Shown piece by piece: positions 1 through 12,311 of a stretch of DNA of 64,000 bases. The position numbers were made by a program, and so were the translations under genes. The DNA is taken from assembly GCA_013339895.1 (NCBI GenBank), contig JABACO010000012.1:5113449-5177448 (forward strand). Direction: 5' to 3'. The notes beneath the pieces were generated by a model, which was given only the letters and a program-made list of their open reading frames with translations, ran no database searches and was not told where the DNA came from. The DNA is from Ephydatia muelleri (lineage: Eukaryota; Porifera; Demospongiae; Spongillida; Spongillidae). The number at the start of each line of letters is the position of its first letter. Position 1 is the first letter of the stretch.

Positions 1-3000
1 TCAATTATTGCAACCATACCATTGTAGCCAAGCTGTTTGCAAACAACTGATGCATCACTTGAGTCCCATGAAACGCTGCACACTGATCCCCAAATATTCT
101 CATAGCAAACCTCCACTGTTCCTTGAGATGTGAATGCACTTGCAACAAGACGGACAGCTCCAGTTTGGCATGTATCTAGAGATATATTTAGATTCATGGC
201 ATCATGTAAGATAGTGTATGTGTACTATGACTAGCTGGATAGCTTCATGCATTGCCTTTGTGTTTTTTTCTAAATTATTTGTTCCTAACATACATTTGCC
301 TCCATCATCAGCAAAATTAGCAGAACAATGGACAAAGGGAGTACTTAATGCAATATCATAGCTTACAAGTGCAATAACTTTCATCAGAGTTGGAATCGCA
401 GTCATATGAGCTATGGTCACAGGCACGACCTTTATCAACACAAGATCCAGTACTGCATTGCAGCTGAGAGTAGTAGCATGGGGCTATTCGGATGATATAA
501 ATGAGGGAATAAGTTATTTTATACAAATTTAAGTTTCTTACCGCATCCAAATTCATCACTAAGGTCACCACAGTCATTGTTACTATCACATTGAAGAGCA
601 GAACTGATGCATTTACCATTCGTGCATTGGTACTGAGCTGAAGTGCACCCTACATTTGCAGCATCAAAGCATTTATATCAATATAGTGAATGAGAGTTGA
701 TATGTACGTCTTTGTTCTCATAATATTTGATATTGAGACTAACGAAATTAAATCATGAATGTGAAATTGAATTTGATGTAGCAGTGAATATAAAGTGGGA
801 AATATTTCATGCACTAAAATAAAAATTACCTGTAAGTGCTACCCAATTTGCACATGTATATATAGGACCCTCGATGGAGTAGGAAATGCTTTTCAATATG
901 AGTAAAATTAATGAAAATAATGCAGTGAGTGACTCAGATTGAGAGGCAGCATTTTCAATTTCAAGCATATCATAGTGTAAAGATTATATCAGTGGAAAAT
1001 GAAAAAACTGGAAAGAAGTAAAAAAAAGGAATTCACATACCTGTAGCTGTATACTGATACAATGGACCTGGGTGGATTAAAGTGATATATGTACACGGAC
1101 AATAGTAAGGCGCCATACGTATGCAATATTACATTTGTACTTGCATGTAGAATTACATATCTTCCATTGAGTTATTCGAAGATTTCACATACAATGAAAC
1201 AATGTTCATTATTAATATGCATACAACAATAAACTTTATCTGTAGATATTTTTATATCAGAGAATTCAAATTATCATTTCAGTTTCAAGCTACTATGAGT
1301 ATATCAACAAAAAATTCACAAAGCACAAACCAATTGAGGAACAGCTGACTCCAGCATCTTGTGTATGTTCACAACGTGTGTACCCAATTGGAGTAAGAGA
1401 TCGAGGACATGAGACAAGTGATGTTTCATTCCCAGTGCATGATAGACCAGTCAACAGGATTGGTGACACACTTTGACCAAAGTATGCATTGGAATATGCG
1501 AGAGATGTTCCTGCATTAGAAAACTTCTGATGTAGCACTTTATTTCAATTATTGCAAACATACCATTGTAGCCAAGCTGTTTGCAAACAACTGATGCATC
1601 ACTTGAGTCCCATGAAACGCTGCACACTGATCCCCAAATATTCTCATAGCAAACCTCCACTGTTCCTTGAGATGTGAATGCACTTGCAACAAGACGGACA
1701 GCTCCAGTTTGGCATGTATCTAGAGATATATTTAGATTCATGGCATCATGTAAAATAGTGTATGTGTACTATGACTAGCTGGATAGCTTCATGCATTGCC
1801 TTTGTGTTCTTTTCTAAATTATCTGTTCCTAACATACAATTAGCCTCCATCATCAGCAAAATTAGCAGAACAATGGACAAAGGGAGTACTTAATGCAATA
1901 TCATAGCTTACAAGTGCAATAACTTTCATCAGAGTTGGAATCGCAGTCATATGAGCTATGGTCACAGGCACGACCTTTATCAACACAAGATCCAGTACTG
2001 CATTGCAGCTGAGAGTAGTAGCATGGGGCTATTCGGATGATATAAATGAGGGAATAAGTTATTTTATACAAATTTAAGTTTCTTACCGCATCCAAATTCA
2101 TCACTAAGGTCACCACAGTCATTGTTACTATCACATTGAAGAGCAGGACTGATGCATTTACCATTCGTGCATTGGTACTGAGCTGAAGTGCACCCTTCAT
2201 TTGCAGCATCAAAGCATTAGTATCAATATAGTGAATGAAAGTTGATATGTACGTCTTTGTTCTCATAATATTTGATATTGAGAGTAACGAAATTAAATCA
2301 TGAATGTGAAATCGAATTTGATGTAGCAGTAAATATAAAGTGGGAAATATTTCATGCACTAAAATAAAAATTACCTGTAAGTGTTACCCAATTTGCACAT
2401 GTATATATAGGACCTCGATGGAGTAGGAAATGCTTTTCAATATGAGTAAAATTAATGAAAATAATGCAGTGAGTGACTCAGATTGAGAGGCAGCATTTTG
2501 AATTTCAAGCATATCATAGTGTAAAGATTAGATCAGTGGAAAATGAAAATACTGGAAGGAAGTAAACAAAAGGAATTCACATACCTGTAGCTGTATACTG
2601 ATACAATGGACCTGGGTGGATTAATTGCATAAAAGTGATCTATGTACACGGACAATAGTAAGGCGCCATACGTATGCAATATTACATTTGTACTTGCATG
2701 TAGAATTACATATCTTCCATTGAATATCACAGGTTATTCAAAGATTTCACATACAATGAAACAATGTTCATTATTAATATGCATGTATACAACAATAAAC
2801 TTTATCTGCAGATATTTTTATATCAGAGAATTCAAATTATCATTTCAGTTTCATACTACTATGAGTATATAAAAAAAAATTCACAAAGCACAAACCAATT
2901 GAGGAACAGCTGACTCCAGCATCTTGTGTATGTTCACAACCTGTGTACCCAATTGGAGTAAGAGATCGAGGACATGAGACAAGTGATGTTTCATTCCCAG

Positions 3001-6000
3001 TGCATGATAGACCAGTCAACAGGATTGGTGACACACTTTGACCAAAGTATGCATTGGAATATGCGAGAGATGTTCCTGCATTAGAAAACTTCTGATGTAG
3101 CACTTTATTTCAATTATTGCAAACATACCATTGTAGCCAAGCTGTTTGCAAACAACTGATGCATCACTTGAGTCCCATGAAATGCTGCACACTGATCCCC
3201 AAATATTCTCATAGCAAACCTCCACTGTTCCTTGAGATGTGAATGCACTTGCAACAAGACGGACAGCTCCAGTTTGGCATGTATCTAGAGATATATTTAG
3301 ATTCATGGCATCATGTAAAATAGCGTATGTACTATGACTAGCTGGATAGCTTCATGCATTGCCTTTGTGTTTTTTTTCTAAATTATCTGTTCCTAACATA
3401 CATGTTTATTTTGTTAGCCTCCATCATCAGCAAAATTAGTAGAACAATGGACAAAGGGAGTACTTAATGCAGTATCATAGCTTACAAGTGCAATAACTTT
3501 CATCAGAGTTGGAATCGCAGTCATATGAGCTATGGTCACAGGCACGACCTTTATCAACACAAGATCCAGTACTGCATTGCAGCTGAGAGTAGTAGCATGG
3601 GGCTAGACAGAATAAAAGTTAGAACATGATATGAGTTAAGCATTGATATTACACTGATAGATAAACATTCCTTACTGCATCCAAATTCATCACTGAGGTC
3701 TCCACAGTCATTGTTATGATCACATCGTAGAGCTGGACTAATACATTTTCCATTATTGCATTGGTATTGAGCTGAAGTGCACCCTACATTTGCAACATCA
3801 AATAGCATTTATAAATACAGTGAATGGAAGTTGAAGTGTTCTATTTCTTGATCAATAGCACTAGTAATTGGAATAATCATGAGATATGAATATAGATTCG
3901 GTATAACTCTATTTTTCAAGTGGGAAATATTACTTTGTTGGAAAAAAATTAAATTTACACATATACTCGGTCTAATGTTCACAAGCGAAGACAAAGGTTT
4001 CACGCAACTCATGATTCAAATTAATTTCTCTCCTGATATTTATTACATGAATTACAATATTTAGGCAAATACTATTATTGTAATTCGATTTTGATTGCTG
4101 TAAGTGGTTAAGTAATCATCTCAAAACCACAGCATATTCAAAGCACTATATTATCAAATTTATTGACGAATAAGGTTAGAGCCAATAATTTTAATAGTTA
4201 TGTATAAGTAGCGCATAATATGAAGCAGGATTAATAGGTTCAACAAGTTATTAAAGGTTGACATCATGATTCATTTATAAGTTATTCAAGTTTAGTAATC
4301 GATTTGATCACAAATTTTAATAAACATTTCTATTAAGTACAGTATGAGTTGGGCACACCACTAGCAGTGGAGACTTATGGCTGTTGGGATGCTAGGGCTA
4401 GGGAAACACTATCACGTCTTGCCACTCATCTGGCCATACCCATGAGGTGTACCAAGTCCAAGGCCACTGCTTCCATTTATGGCTGACTCAGCCTCACTTT
4501 GGTGATGTCCTGTGCAAGAGCTCTGCTATCAAAAGCTTAAGCTTCATTGGTCATCACTGGTTGACAGCATTTTATTTCTTTTGTTGTTTCTTGTGTGTTA
4601 ATATATGTACCTTGTCATTAATATTTGCATACAGTATGAAATAAATAAAAACTACAATCTGATTAAAGTTATGTAATTGTGAGCTATTAATAGTCAATTT
4701 CTAAAAGGTAATAACATTTTAATAACACAATTTGTATTTATCTAACCTCCGCCTTGTTGTGTATGTATATAAATTCATTTAGATTTATAAATCCTTTAAG
4801 AAATTATATTCATCAACAACTCTTGCTTTTATTTGCGGTACTGCATAAGAATTTTCAAAAATCATAGAACTCTAAAAGGTTTTAATCCAAGTAGGTGAGT
4901 AAATGAAAATAAATATAGTGTAATAGTGGGTGAGATAATGTCTCCATTTTCATGGTTAGCATTGAATATTATTGTGATTATTTTCACTAGCATAAAGCAA
5001 ATACAGTAACGTAGAAATTTCATCCTTTTTCACATACCTGTAGCTGTGTACTGATACGATGGTCCTGTGTGTGAAATTGCAGTAAGTGATATATGTGCAT
5101 TGAACAATAGTAAGGTGTCTGGCATGTGCAATGTTATATTTGTATATGCATGTAGAATTAACAATCGTTCATTGAGCATAGAAAGTTATTCAGGTACTTC
5201 ACATACAGCGTAACAAAATTGTTTGTCATTGCAGTGCACACGAGCAAGATTACAACAATAAAATATGTTTGTAGCAATTTTCAATTTAGGAAAAATAATC
5301 CCAATGAGTTTCTAGTTGTTTCATGCTGATAAAAAGCGTACTAATAAATAAATGCACAAAGCACAAACCAATTGAGGAACAGCTAACTCCTGCATCTTGT
5401 GTGTGTGAACAGCCTGTGTAACCAATTGGAGTAAGAGATCGAGGACATGAGACAAGTGATGTTTCATTCCCAGTGCATGATAGACCAGTCAACAGGATTG
5501 GTGACACACTTTGACCAAAGTATGCATTGGAGTATGCGAGAGATGTTCCTGCATTAAAAAAACATACTGAGTGTATTTATTTCAATTTCTGCAGCCTTAC
5601 CATTGTAGCCAAGCTGTTTACAAACAACTGATGCATCACTTGAGTCCCATGAAATGCTGCACACTGATCCCCAAATATTCTCATAGCAAACCTCCACTGT
5701 TCCTTGAGATGTGAATGCACTTGCAACAAGACGAACAGCTCCAGTTTTGCAGGTATCTAGAAATATATATTGATTCCTTGCATCATGTTAACTGAGTGAT
5801 GACTATGTAACGCAGTGAATGTGTACTATAAATAGCTAGTCTATTACCATTTAATGCACTATACCAATAGGGGTACTAAATATGATAACTTCCTGAGCAT
5901 TAAGTAAAAGAAGTTTTTGGTTCTAGTCTCAGTGTTCCCTCTCATACATACATTATGGTAACGCTATTATTATTAACATAATAAGCAGAATGATGTACAA

Positions 6001-8325
6001 AGGGAGTACATAGTGCAGTAGTATCACAGCTTACAAGTGCAATAACTTTCATCAGAGTTGGAATCGCAGTCATATGAGCTATGGTCACAGGCACGACCTT
6101 TATCAACACAAGATCCAGTACTGCATTGCAGCTGTGAGTAGTAGCATGGGGCTGAACAGAATAAAACAAATGAATATGATATGAGTTAAGCATTAATATT
6201 ACACTGATAGATAAACATCCATTACCGCATCCAAATTCATCACTGAGGTCTCCACAGTCATTGTTATGATCACATCGAAGAGCCGGACTGATGCATTTTC
6301 CATTATTGCATTGGTATTGAGCTGAAGTACACCCTACATTTTTGCATGCAATGCAAACGTATTTACATCAAAACAGTGAACATGACATTGAACCATGCTT
6401 TGTCTCCATTGTTGTTGTCTGATAAGATACATCGACCGCTAAGAACACAGTCAGTGGTACAATTCATGAAATGAATACAAATTTAGTGTAGCTACCTAAT
6501 ACAAAGTGGAAAATATTGAATTCTTGAGAAAAGGAAAATGAGCTGGTATACATGCATACACGGTATACATGTAGGACCCTGTAAAATTCAATATCAATGA
6601 ATTATGAATGTGAAATAAATGGAAAAGAATGCCGTGACACATTTTGACAGATAAAATTTCTGTCTTCAAGAATAGCATACAAAAGAAAGCATTAATTCCG
6701 TGGCCAAATACAAATACTGTACGGAAGTACAAATTAAGAAATTCATCTTTACATACCTGTAGCTGTATACTGGTACAATGGACCTGAATAGGATAATTAC
6801 TGTAAGTAATGTATTTTCACTTGCAGCAACTAAATAGTATATCTGATATGCATAAATGCACATAGAGTTACAAATCTGCACTGAATTCGACTGGTTATTC
6901 AGCAAATTCACATACTGTATAACAATGATGTTCAGCACTAAAGAGGCATAAAATGCAATTACGTTATATCAGTGGATTTCCAAGAAGTAACATATAAGTC
7001 TATTTTTTTATTAGCAATGTGTACAAACAAACAAAGCACAAAAGCTGTACCAATTGAGGAACAGCTGACTCCTGCATCCAGGGTATGTGTGCAGCCAGTG
7101 CTTCCAATTGAAGTAAAGGAGCGAGGACATGAGACAAGTGATGATTCATTCCCAGTGCATGATAGACCAGTCAACAAGATTGGTGACACACTTTGACCAA
7201 AGTATGCATTGGAATATGCAAAAGATGTGCCTGCATTTTACAATTCACATCAGACACATTTATTTAAAAATTGTTGCAACCTTACCATTGTACCCAAGTT
7301 GTTGACAAACAACTGATGCATCATTTGAGTCCCATGAAGTACTGCACACTGCTCCCCAAATATTTGCGTAGCAAACCTCCACTGTTCCTTGAGATGTAAA
7401 TGCACTTGCAACAAGACGGACTGCTCCAGTTTGGCATGTATCTAGAAATATATTTGATTCCTGGCATCATGTTACTTCAATGATTGTTATGTAAGACAGT
7501 GTATATCTACTATGACTAGCTAGATAGTTGCATGCATTTGTACCATATCATTACCAACTGTGGTACAAACTATGCTCACTCCCAGAGCAAGTAAATTAAG
7601 TGTTTGTTCTAGACTATCTGCTCCAAACATTTATTGTGATAGCCTCATTAACTTATAAGCGGAGCATTGGACAAATTAGTGTGAGTACTTACAATACCAC
7701 ATCTTACAAGTGCAATAGCTTTCATCATAGTTGGAATAGCAGTCATATGAGCTATGGTCACAGGCACGACCTTTATCAACACAAGATCCAAAACTGCATT
7801 GCAGCTGAGAGTAGTAGCATGGGGCTAGACAGAATGAAAGGTACATCAGTTAACTCAGAATATTACACTGGATATACAAAATTCTCCTACCGCATCCAAA
7901 TTCATCACTGAGGTCTCCACAGTCATTTTGATGATCACATCGAAGAGCAGAACTGATGCAATTTCCATTATTACATTGGTACTGAGTTGATGAACAGCCT
8001 AAAATTTAATAGTCAAACGAAAATTGATAATGTAAATATTTACCCATACTGACCAGGCAAAGCATTCACTTTGTTACATATCGATGGTTACATCCATCAT
8101 CAAAATGGAAATTATTCAACTTGTGATGGTCACATGCAATTTGCACATTCATGATATAGGCAACATGCTTGATGAATTGCTATGCTGAAAATGCATGTGC
8201 ATAACATGAATATGTTATACAACTTCATTTCACGATACATGAGTTCAAAACATTTTATTGCATTTATACATTGAATGAAATACTTTCATAGCCCTTACCT
8301 TCCACAATCAAGTATTTTGATGCAT
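1..8325 (-). CDS. LDLa/SRCR tandem-repeat receptor, partial (3' end lies outside window)
   Basis: Extracellular or secreted multidomain protein made of repeated cassettes: a 27-nt micro-exon, LDL-receptor class A module A (108 nt), LDLa module B (117 nt), SRCR first half (156 nt) and SRCR second half (180 nt), 588 nt or 196 residues per cassette. All exons start and end in phase 1, so cassettes can be added or lost without breaking frame. LDLa A shows six cysteines and the acidic DCGDLSDE calcium-binding motif; LDLa B ends [11 protein letters not shown]. The SRCR halves carry [25 protein letters not shown] and [16 protein letters not shown]. Four full cassettes and most of a fifth are visible; no signal peptide or membrane segment lies in the window. 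SRCR proteins of sponges are known as cell-surface and aggregation-related molecules; the role here is inference. The 5' end is not seen: upstream of 8325 lies transposon debris. Domain identity is very secure, the full gene model less so. Confidence 0.9.
20..1067 (-). other. Cassette V of the LDLa/SRCR gene, cut by the window edge
   Basis: Exons: micro-exon 1041-1067, LDLa A 542-649, LDLa B 367-483, SRCR part 1 20-175. The donor CCATAC (minus-strand GTATGG) at 14-19 shows that SRCR part 2 should lie to the left of the window. Confidence 0.85.
1331..2611 (-). other. Cassette IV of the LDLa/SRCR gene
   Basis: Exons: micro-exon 2585-2611, LDLa A 2087-2194, LDLa B 1912-2028, SRCR part 1 1564-1719, SRCR part 2 1331-1510. 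A second possible micro-exon lies near 2372-2410 (plus-strand coordinates), with a weak acceptor; its counterpart in cassette V is near 832-871. Introns and exons match cassette V almost base for base. Confidence 0.85.
2896..5064 (-). other. Cassette III of the LDLa/SRCR gene, interrupted by a 1.25-kb intron
   Basis: Exons: micro-exon 5038-5064, LDLa A 3676-3783, LDLa B 3486-3602, SRCR part 1 3129-3284, SRCR part 2 2896-3075. The intron 3784-5037 is much longer than its counterparts because it holds reverse-transcriptase-related repeat DNA at about 4.0-4.9 kb. The SRCR exons are nearly identical to those of cassette IV. Confidence 0.85.
4000..4870 (+). repeat. Dispersed repeat with reverse transcriptase C-terminal relic, inside receptor intron
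   Basis: Positions 4346-4545 read [14 protein letters not shown] and [21 protein letters not shown], the C-terminal signature (VVExYGAWG...RLA...YGRLxL) of the reverse transcriptase family at 8.6-15.8 kb, with stops. The flanks on both sides (about 4020-4180 and 4690-4860) resemble 44000-44420, so they are probably part of the same repeat or its untranslated end. Not functional. Confidence 0.6.
5369..6783 (-). other. Cassette II of the LDLa/SRCR gene
   Basis: Exons: micro-exon 6757-6783 (PLYQYTAT type), LDLa A 6226-6333, LDLa B 6035-6151, SRCR part 1 5601-5756, SRCR part 2 5369-5548. All lengths match the standard cassette (27/108/117/156/180 nt) and each is bounded by AG acceptor and GT donor on the minus strand. 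Confidence 0.85.
7051..8325 (-). other. Cassette I (5'-most) of the LDLa/SRCR gene
   Basis: Exons: micro-exon 8299-8325, LDLa A 7891-7998, LDLa B 7708-7824, SRCR part 1 7286-7441, SRCR part 2 7051-7230. The micro-exon encodes DASKYLIVE, unlike the YQYTAT type in the other cassettes, but has the same 27-nt length and phase. LDLa A begins with Ser where others have Thr after the first Cys, and LDLa B carries [11 protein letters not shown]. This is the most diverged cassette. Confidence 0.85.
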
Positions 8326-8640
8326 CTGTAGGGGGAATGTAAGGATCTGTGATTCAGCATGAATTAACTAAATACTCATTATGCCCATACACACATATTT
8401 GAATGACTTATAAGCAGAAACAATGATGATATGTGCTGATGGTAAATACTAATAATCAACTGGTGTAATGATCAGCACAAAATTAAAATAATAGCTGTGC
8501 ACTAGATTAAAGGCCACTCAAATACATTGATTAGTTTAATGTCTTCTCCAAAGGTCATGCGAGCAGCTAGATTATTATTCTTAATCAAGTTATAATAACC
8601 ATTTTCTGCACAAATCAATACACACAAGTAATCTTAATGC
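8326..8640. other. Intergenic or intronic stretch without recognised content
   Basis: AT-rich sequence between the first visible receptor exon and the transposon graveyard. No coding signature seen; further 5' exons of the receptor could lie here or beyond but I cannot identify one. Confidence 0.4.
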
Positions 8641-9360
8641 ACTAATAACATAATCTAGGACTTAGATAAAATTGCCCTAGAGTTCACCCATCAGGGAGCT
8701 GTTCAGCCTTGCATAAGTTCAAAGGTTATAGTAGACTTAGGCATATAGTTGTGGATGGCAGGGCGAGATGCAAGCCTAGAAAAACACAGTTGAGCCTCCT
8801 TTCCCCATGCCCCGTAACACTCTACTACAAGAGGGATGGACATAAATAATGATAGTAATAATAACCATGTATTACATTTAGTATACATGAAGCATTTATA
8901 TTTCCGACACTGAAGAGGATCAAACTATCCTATTCTACACACTAAGAAAGCTAGGTGGCAGGGATTTGGATGACAATTCTCTGGCATTAGCTCTTATGAG
9001 GATCAGATTTAACCTGCCATATGGAAAAGGAAAACCTGGGACTTGGAACATCACAATCTAATTTCAAGACATGAAGCCAGTCAAGAGAAGTTTGACTCGA
9101 CTATCAAAGGCACACATACTCTCCCATGTTCCAGCGCTTGTTGATCGACTGGTCACACACACTTCATTTACAGTGATTGTGGTGATGTAACAGTTAGATT
9201 AAAAGCTGCAGGTTTTCGAAGAACTGAATAAGGAACAAGAATGTCAGCCAACCATGTGCGTTGAGCATCATTAATATCATTATTATTGTTACCATTATTA
9301 TTATTACCATTATTATTATTATATGGGCTTCTTTTGATGGTGGGGGACAATTTCAAGCTA
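8640..9360 (-). pseudogene. Reverse transcriptase C-terminal fragments
   Basis: Minus-strand 9160-9270 reads LADILVPYSVLRKPAAF, matching the family motif ADILVPNW..GKPAAF. 8980-9040 reads YGRLNLILIRANARE. 8730-8865 reads IPLVVECYGAWGKEAQLCFS and continues to RLASRPAI. The second and third motifs are in the wrong order for one element, so at least two fragments are joined. Stops and missing sequence make it non-functional. An (AAT)n-like asparagine run at about 9275-9320 interrupts the ORF. Confidence 0.65.
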
Positions 9361-9547
9361 TAAAAAATTTGAATGAATCCCTGTGATTGAGCCAGTATTT
9401 GGTCCAGCTCTTTTTGCAGTTATTTTAATATTTTTAAAAATCTTAACTGCATTATAAACCCCTAGTTGTATTTTAATTAGTTGAAATTCTATTTTTTTTT
9501 ATAATTAAAGAGTTTTTCCCATTGCCTATTTCCATATCTTCATCTAT

Positions 9548-11491
9548 GTGGCATGTTGTAAATATTTTTGCTGCTGGAAAGGCACCAAAAGGTTGTCCAT
9601 TTATCTTTCTGGAGCACCGTTAACAGCTCTATCAAAAAATAAACCCAATTGTCCTCCTGATGTCAGACCAATCACAGTAGGTGAAGTGCTTAGAAGGCTT
9701 ACTATTAAATGTGTGTGTCATCAAATCAAAGATAAGGCTGTATAATTTTTCACCCTTTCCAATTTGTGGTAGCCTACTCACGAGGTGCTGAAAAAATAGT
9801 CCTTGGACTAAAGGTGCTGCATTGAAGACCATTGGGCAGACAACAACTTCGTGATGCTCAAAGTTGACATGACCAATGCATTCAACCTTGTTTCAAGGCA
9901 AGCTGTGCTGGATGAATGTGCCCAGCATTTCCCAGAGTTACTTGCTTGGACATCATGGTGCTATGGTCAGCATCCCATTTTGTGGCATTCACTAGGGTCA
10001 CTTACATCTCAAACTGGAGTACAGCAAGGTGATCCATAAGGCCCCTTTATGTTTGCTCTAGTTCTCCAAAGGATGGTGGTAACCATTCACACTGATGAGG
10101 AGTGTGCCGGATTACTGCAACATGCTTAGTATTTGGATGATTGTTCCATGGCAGGTGAATTTTCATCAGTGTTAAGAGCTCTAACTATAATTCTGGCTCA
10201 AGGTCCCTCATTGGGGTTCTATGTCAATCTCAAGAAATGTGAATTGTTTGGTGTTAGTGACCTCTCATCTTTCCCTCTGTCTATACAGACATCAAGCCAT
10301 CCTAACATAGAAATCCAGGGAGCACCTATTTGTGATGCTGAATTTTGCGAACAAATTCTTCTCCAATAAACATCAGGCAGCCCTAACTGTATTGTCAAAT
10401 TTTAATGATCTTGGTAGCGTAGATCCCCAAGTTGCACTTGCCCTCTGTGATCTTATTCCAGCCTCTACAAACTTGCCCACATTGCCAGGGCAACGCTTCC
10501 ACACCTCATTTTGGGCTCTATGGAGAAGTTGGACGCACATGTTCACAATTCTTTGCTGATTGTACTGGTGTTGAAATCACTGGCTCAGCCTCTACAAACT
10601 TGCCCACATTGCCAGGGCAACGCTTCCACACCTCATTTTGGGCTCTATGGAGAAGTTGGACGCACATGTTCACAATTCTTTGCTGATTGTACTGGTGTTG
10701 AAATCACTGGCTCAGCTTGGAGGCAGGCCCAGTTGAGTTTAAGAAGAGGAGGATTTGGTCTGCACTCATTGGCTCTTCATTAATCAGCCGCCTATATAGC
10801 ATCCTCTGATGATGTGATCTCCACACCACATTTGGAAAATGCCATTATTCACTACAATACCTGTGTTCCACTTTCAGATTCCCTGTCAATTAGCAGTTTG
10901 GATGGTCATACTTCCACACAAAAGAAACTGCCTGTTGCAATAGCCTCTATCCCCCAACTATGCACTTGAACCTCTGGGTTACCACTGTGTCACATGCTAG
11001 AGAAGTGATAAAACAACCCGGCACAACTCTCTTCGCAAAGCAGCTTACATCGTCTTTCAGCGAGCTGGTTTGTCTACAAATCTAGACGTTGGCTGTGGAT
11101 TGGCAAGGACACAACCAGCAGACAGCCTTGTTACCAATTGGGATTGTGGCACCTCAGCTGTCTTTGACTTTACTGTTGCATCCCTGCTTAATTCCATTAA
11201 TATGTATGTACCAGGGTATTTCAGCTAAGGTCCAGCAGAGCACAGAAAATTGGGCTGGCAATGTATACCATTGGCAGTAGAGAGATATGAGGCCTGGGGA
11301 CCAGAGACATTGAGGGCCTTCTCACAGGTGGTTACTCGGTTAGCCATTCATGGTAATATCCCAAAGTCCAAGGAAATAGCAGAGCTATAAGGCCGCCTCA
11401 GCTTGTTACTGGTTAGAGCTAACGCTCGATCAATCCTGGTCCACTCCTATCCCCAAACACCCCAACAAGATAAAGAACTGTTTACATAGTT
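9548..11491 (+). pseudogene. Degenerate non-LTR-like reverse transcriptase, nearly full length
   Basis: Recognisable blocks in order: LTALSKNKPNCPPDVRPITV and GEVLRRLT (fingers region, about 9620-9700); KVDMTNAFNLVSRQ (motif A, about 9860-9905); GVQQGDP (motif B, about 10015-10035); YLDDCSMAG (catalytic YLDD, about 10130-10155); LRRGGFGLHS (about 10740); and the C-terminal YGRLSLLLVRANARSILV near 11390-11450. The aspartates of motif A and YLDD remain, but in-frame stops (for example just before YLDD), frameshifts and a 127-bp tandem duplication destroy the frame. Fragments of the same family recur on both strands through 15.8 kb and in introns elsewhere. Confidence 0.8.
10461..10714 (+). repeat. 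Perfect 127-bp tandem duplication inside the reverse transcriptase relic
   Basis: 10461-10587 and 10588-10714 appear identical. 127 is not a multiple of three, so the duplication shifts the frame and by itself inactivates the element. Perfect identity implies it is recent relative to the other decay. Confidence 0.9.
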
Positions 11492-11689
11492 GTTTTGTGT
11501 GTTTGTTGTCAACTTTTTTATGTGAGTGTTCACTATCAGAAATTATTCATAATTCTTTTTTTATTTTATTATAACAACATAATAAAAGATAATGCATTGC
11601 ATAAATAATGCATACATATAATAACATCTACAAACACACAAAACAACAAATAAGATGGGGGCATTAACCTGGTTAGGATGGATGTGGCA

Positions 11690-11870
11690 TTTGCTCTAAC
11701 CAGTTGAAAGTTAAGGCAGCCATAAATGTCATTCATGGTTACAGGTTTAGGTTTGCTGCTTAGGGTGGCAATCTTGAGGCAATTGTGGAAAACAGTTCTG
11801 TGGCTTCTTTACCCCATGCCCCATAACTTTCAGCCACTACTGAAATGCAAACCCAACCCAACTCAGAACA
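11690..11870 (-). pseudogene. Reverse transcriptase C-terminal fragment
   Basis: Minus-strand reading gives VVAESYGAWGKEATE around 11790-11840, the C-terminal signature of the family. Too short to be functional; about 200 bp of AT-rich sequence separates it from the plus-strand element to its left. Confidence 0.6.
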
Positions 11871-11895
11871 CTTAGGGTTGTTTTCTTGATATTTT

Positions 11896-12311
11896 CATGC
11901 TTCAGTGGCGAGTGTGGCAGCATGTTACTCCCGCTTTCAATAAGTTTTGTGGATTAAGCGGTGATGTGACAGACACATCCAACGCTGCTGGCTTGAGGTC
12001 TGCCTTGCTTGATAACTCTGAGGATGCCTGGCTTAATAAAGTGGCTGCTTGGTTTAGATACCTCAGGGAGTTCTCAGTGTTCCTTGTGCCTTGGAAGTGT
12101 ACTCGATCATCTAGACCATCATGCAGTCACATGTAAACACGGAGGAGATGTGGTCACCAGGCACAACAGACTTCGTGACTGTATTGTGGAAGTGTGTCGC
12201 TGTGCCCACATTGAGTGCAGGTAGAGGTTGGCAACAACCTTACCCGCAGCCACAGCAAGACACACCCAGCTGATATACTGATTCCCAATTGGATAATGGG
12301 CAGGACAGCAG
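11896..12311 (+). pseudogene. Reverse transcriptase C-terminal Cys/His region
   Basis: Two frames together read LQWRVWQHVTPAFNKFCGLS, then CSLCLGSVLDHLDHHAVTCK followed by HGGDVV, then VEVGNNLTRSHSKTHPADIL followed by IPNWIMG. The CxxC...HH...C pattern and ADILIPNW motif are typical of the part of this family after the polymerase domain. Frameshifts near 12060 and 12220. It abruptly meets a minus-strand fragment at about 12312. Confidence 0.7.

Larger units (their letters stand above)
1..3306. repeat. Recent tandem duplication, period about 1545-1565 bp
   Basis: Positions 1-1290 are repeated almost unchanged at about 1546-2840, introns included, and 1293-1741 recurs at 2840-3306. Differences are isolated substitutions and short indels such as an inserted 10-18 nt near 2623 and 3404. 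Because introns match as well as exons, the duplication (or gene conversion) is recent. Confidence 0.9.
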
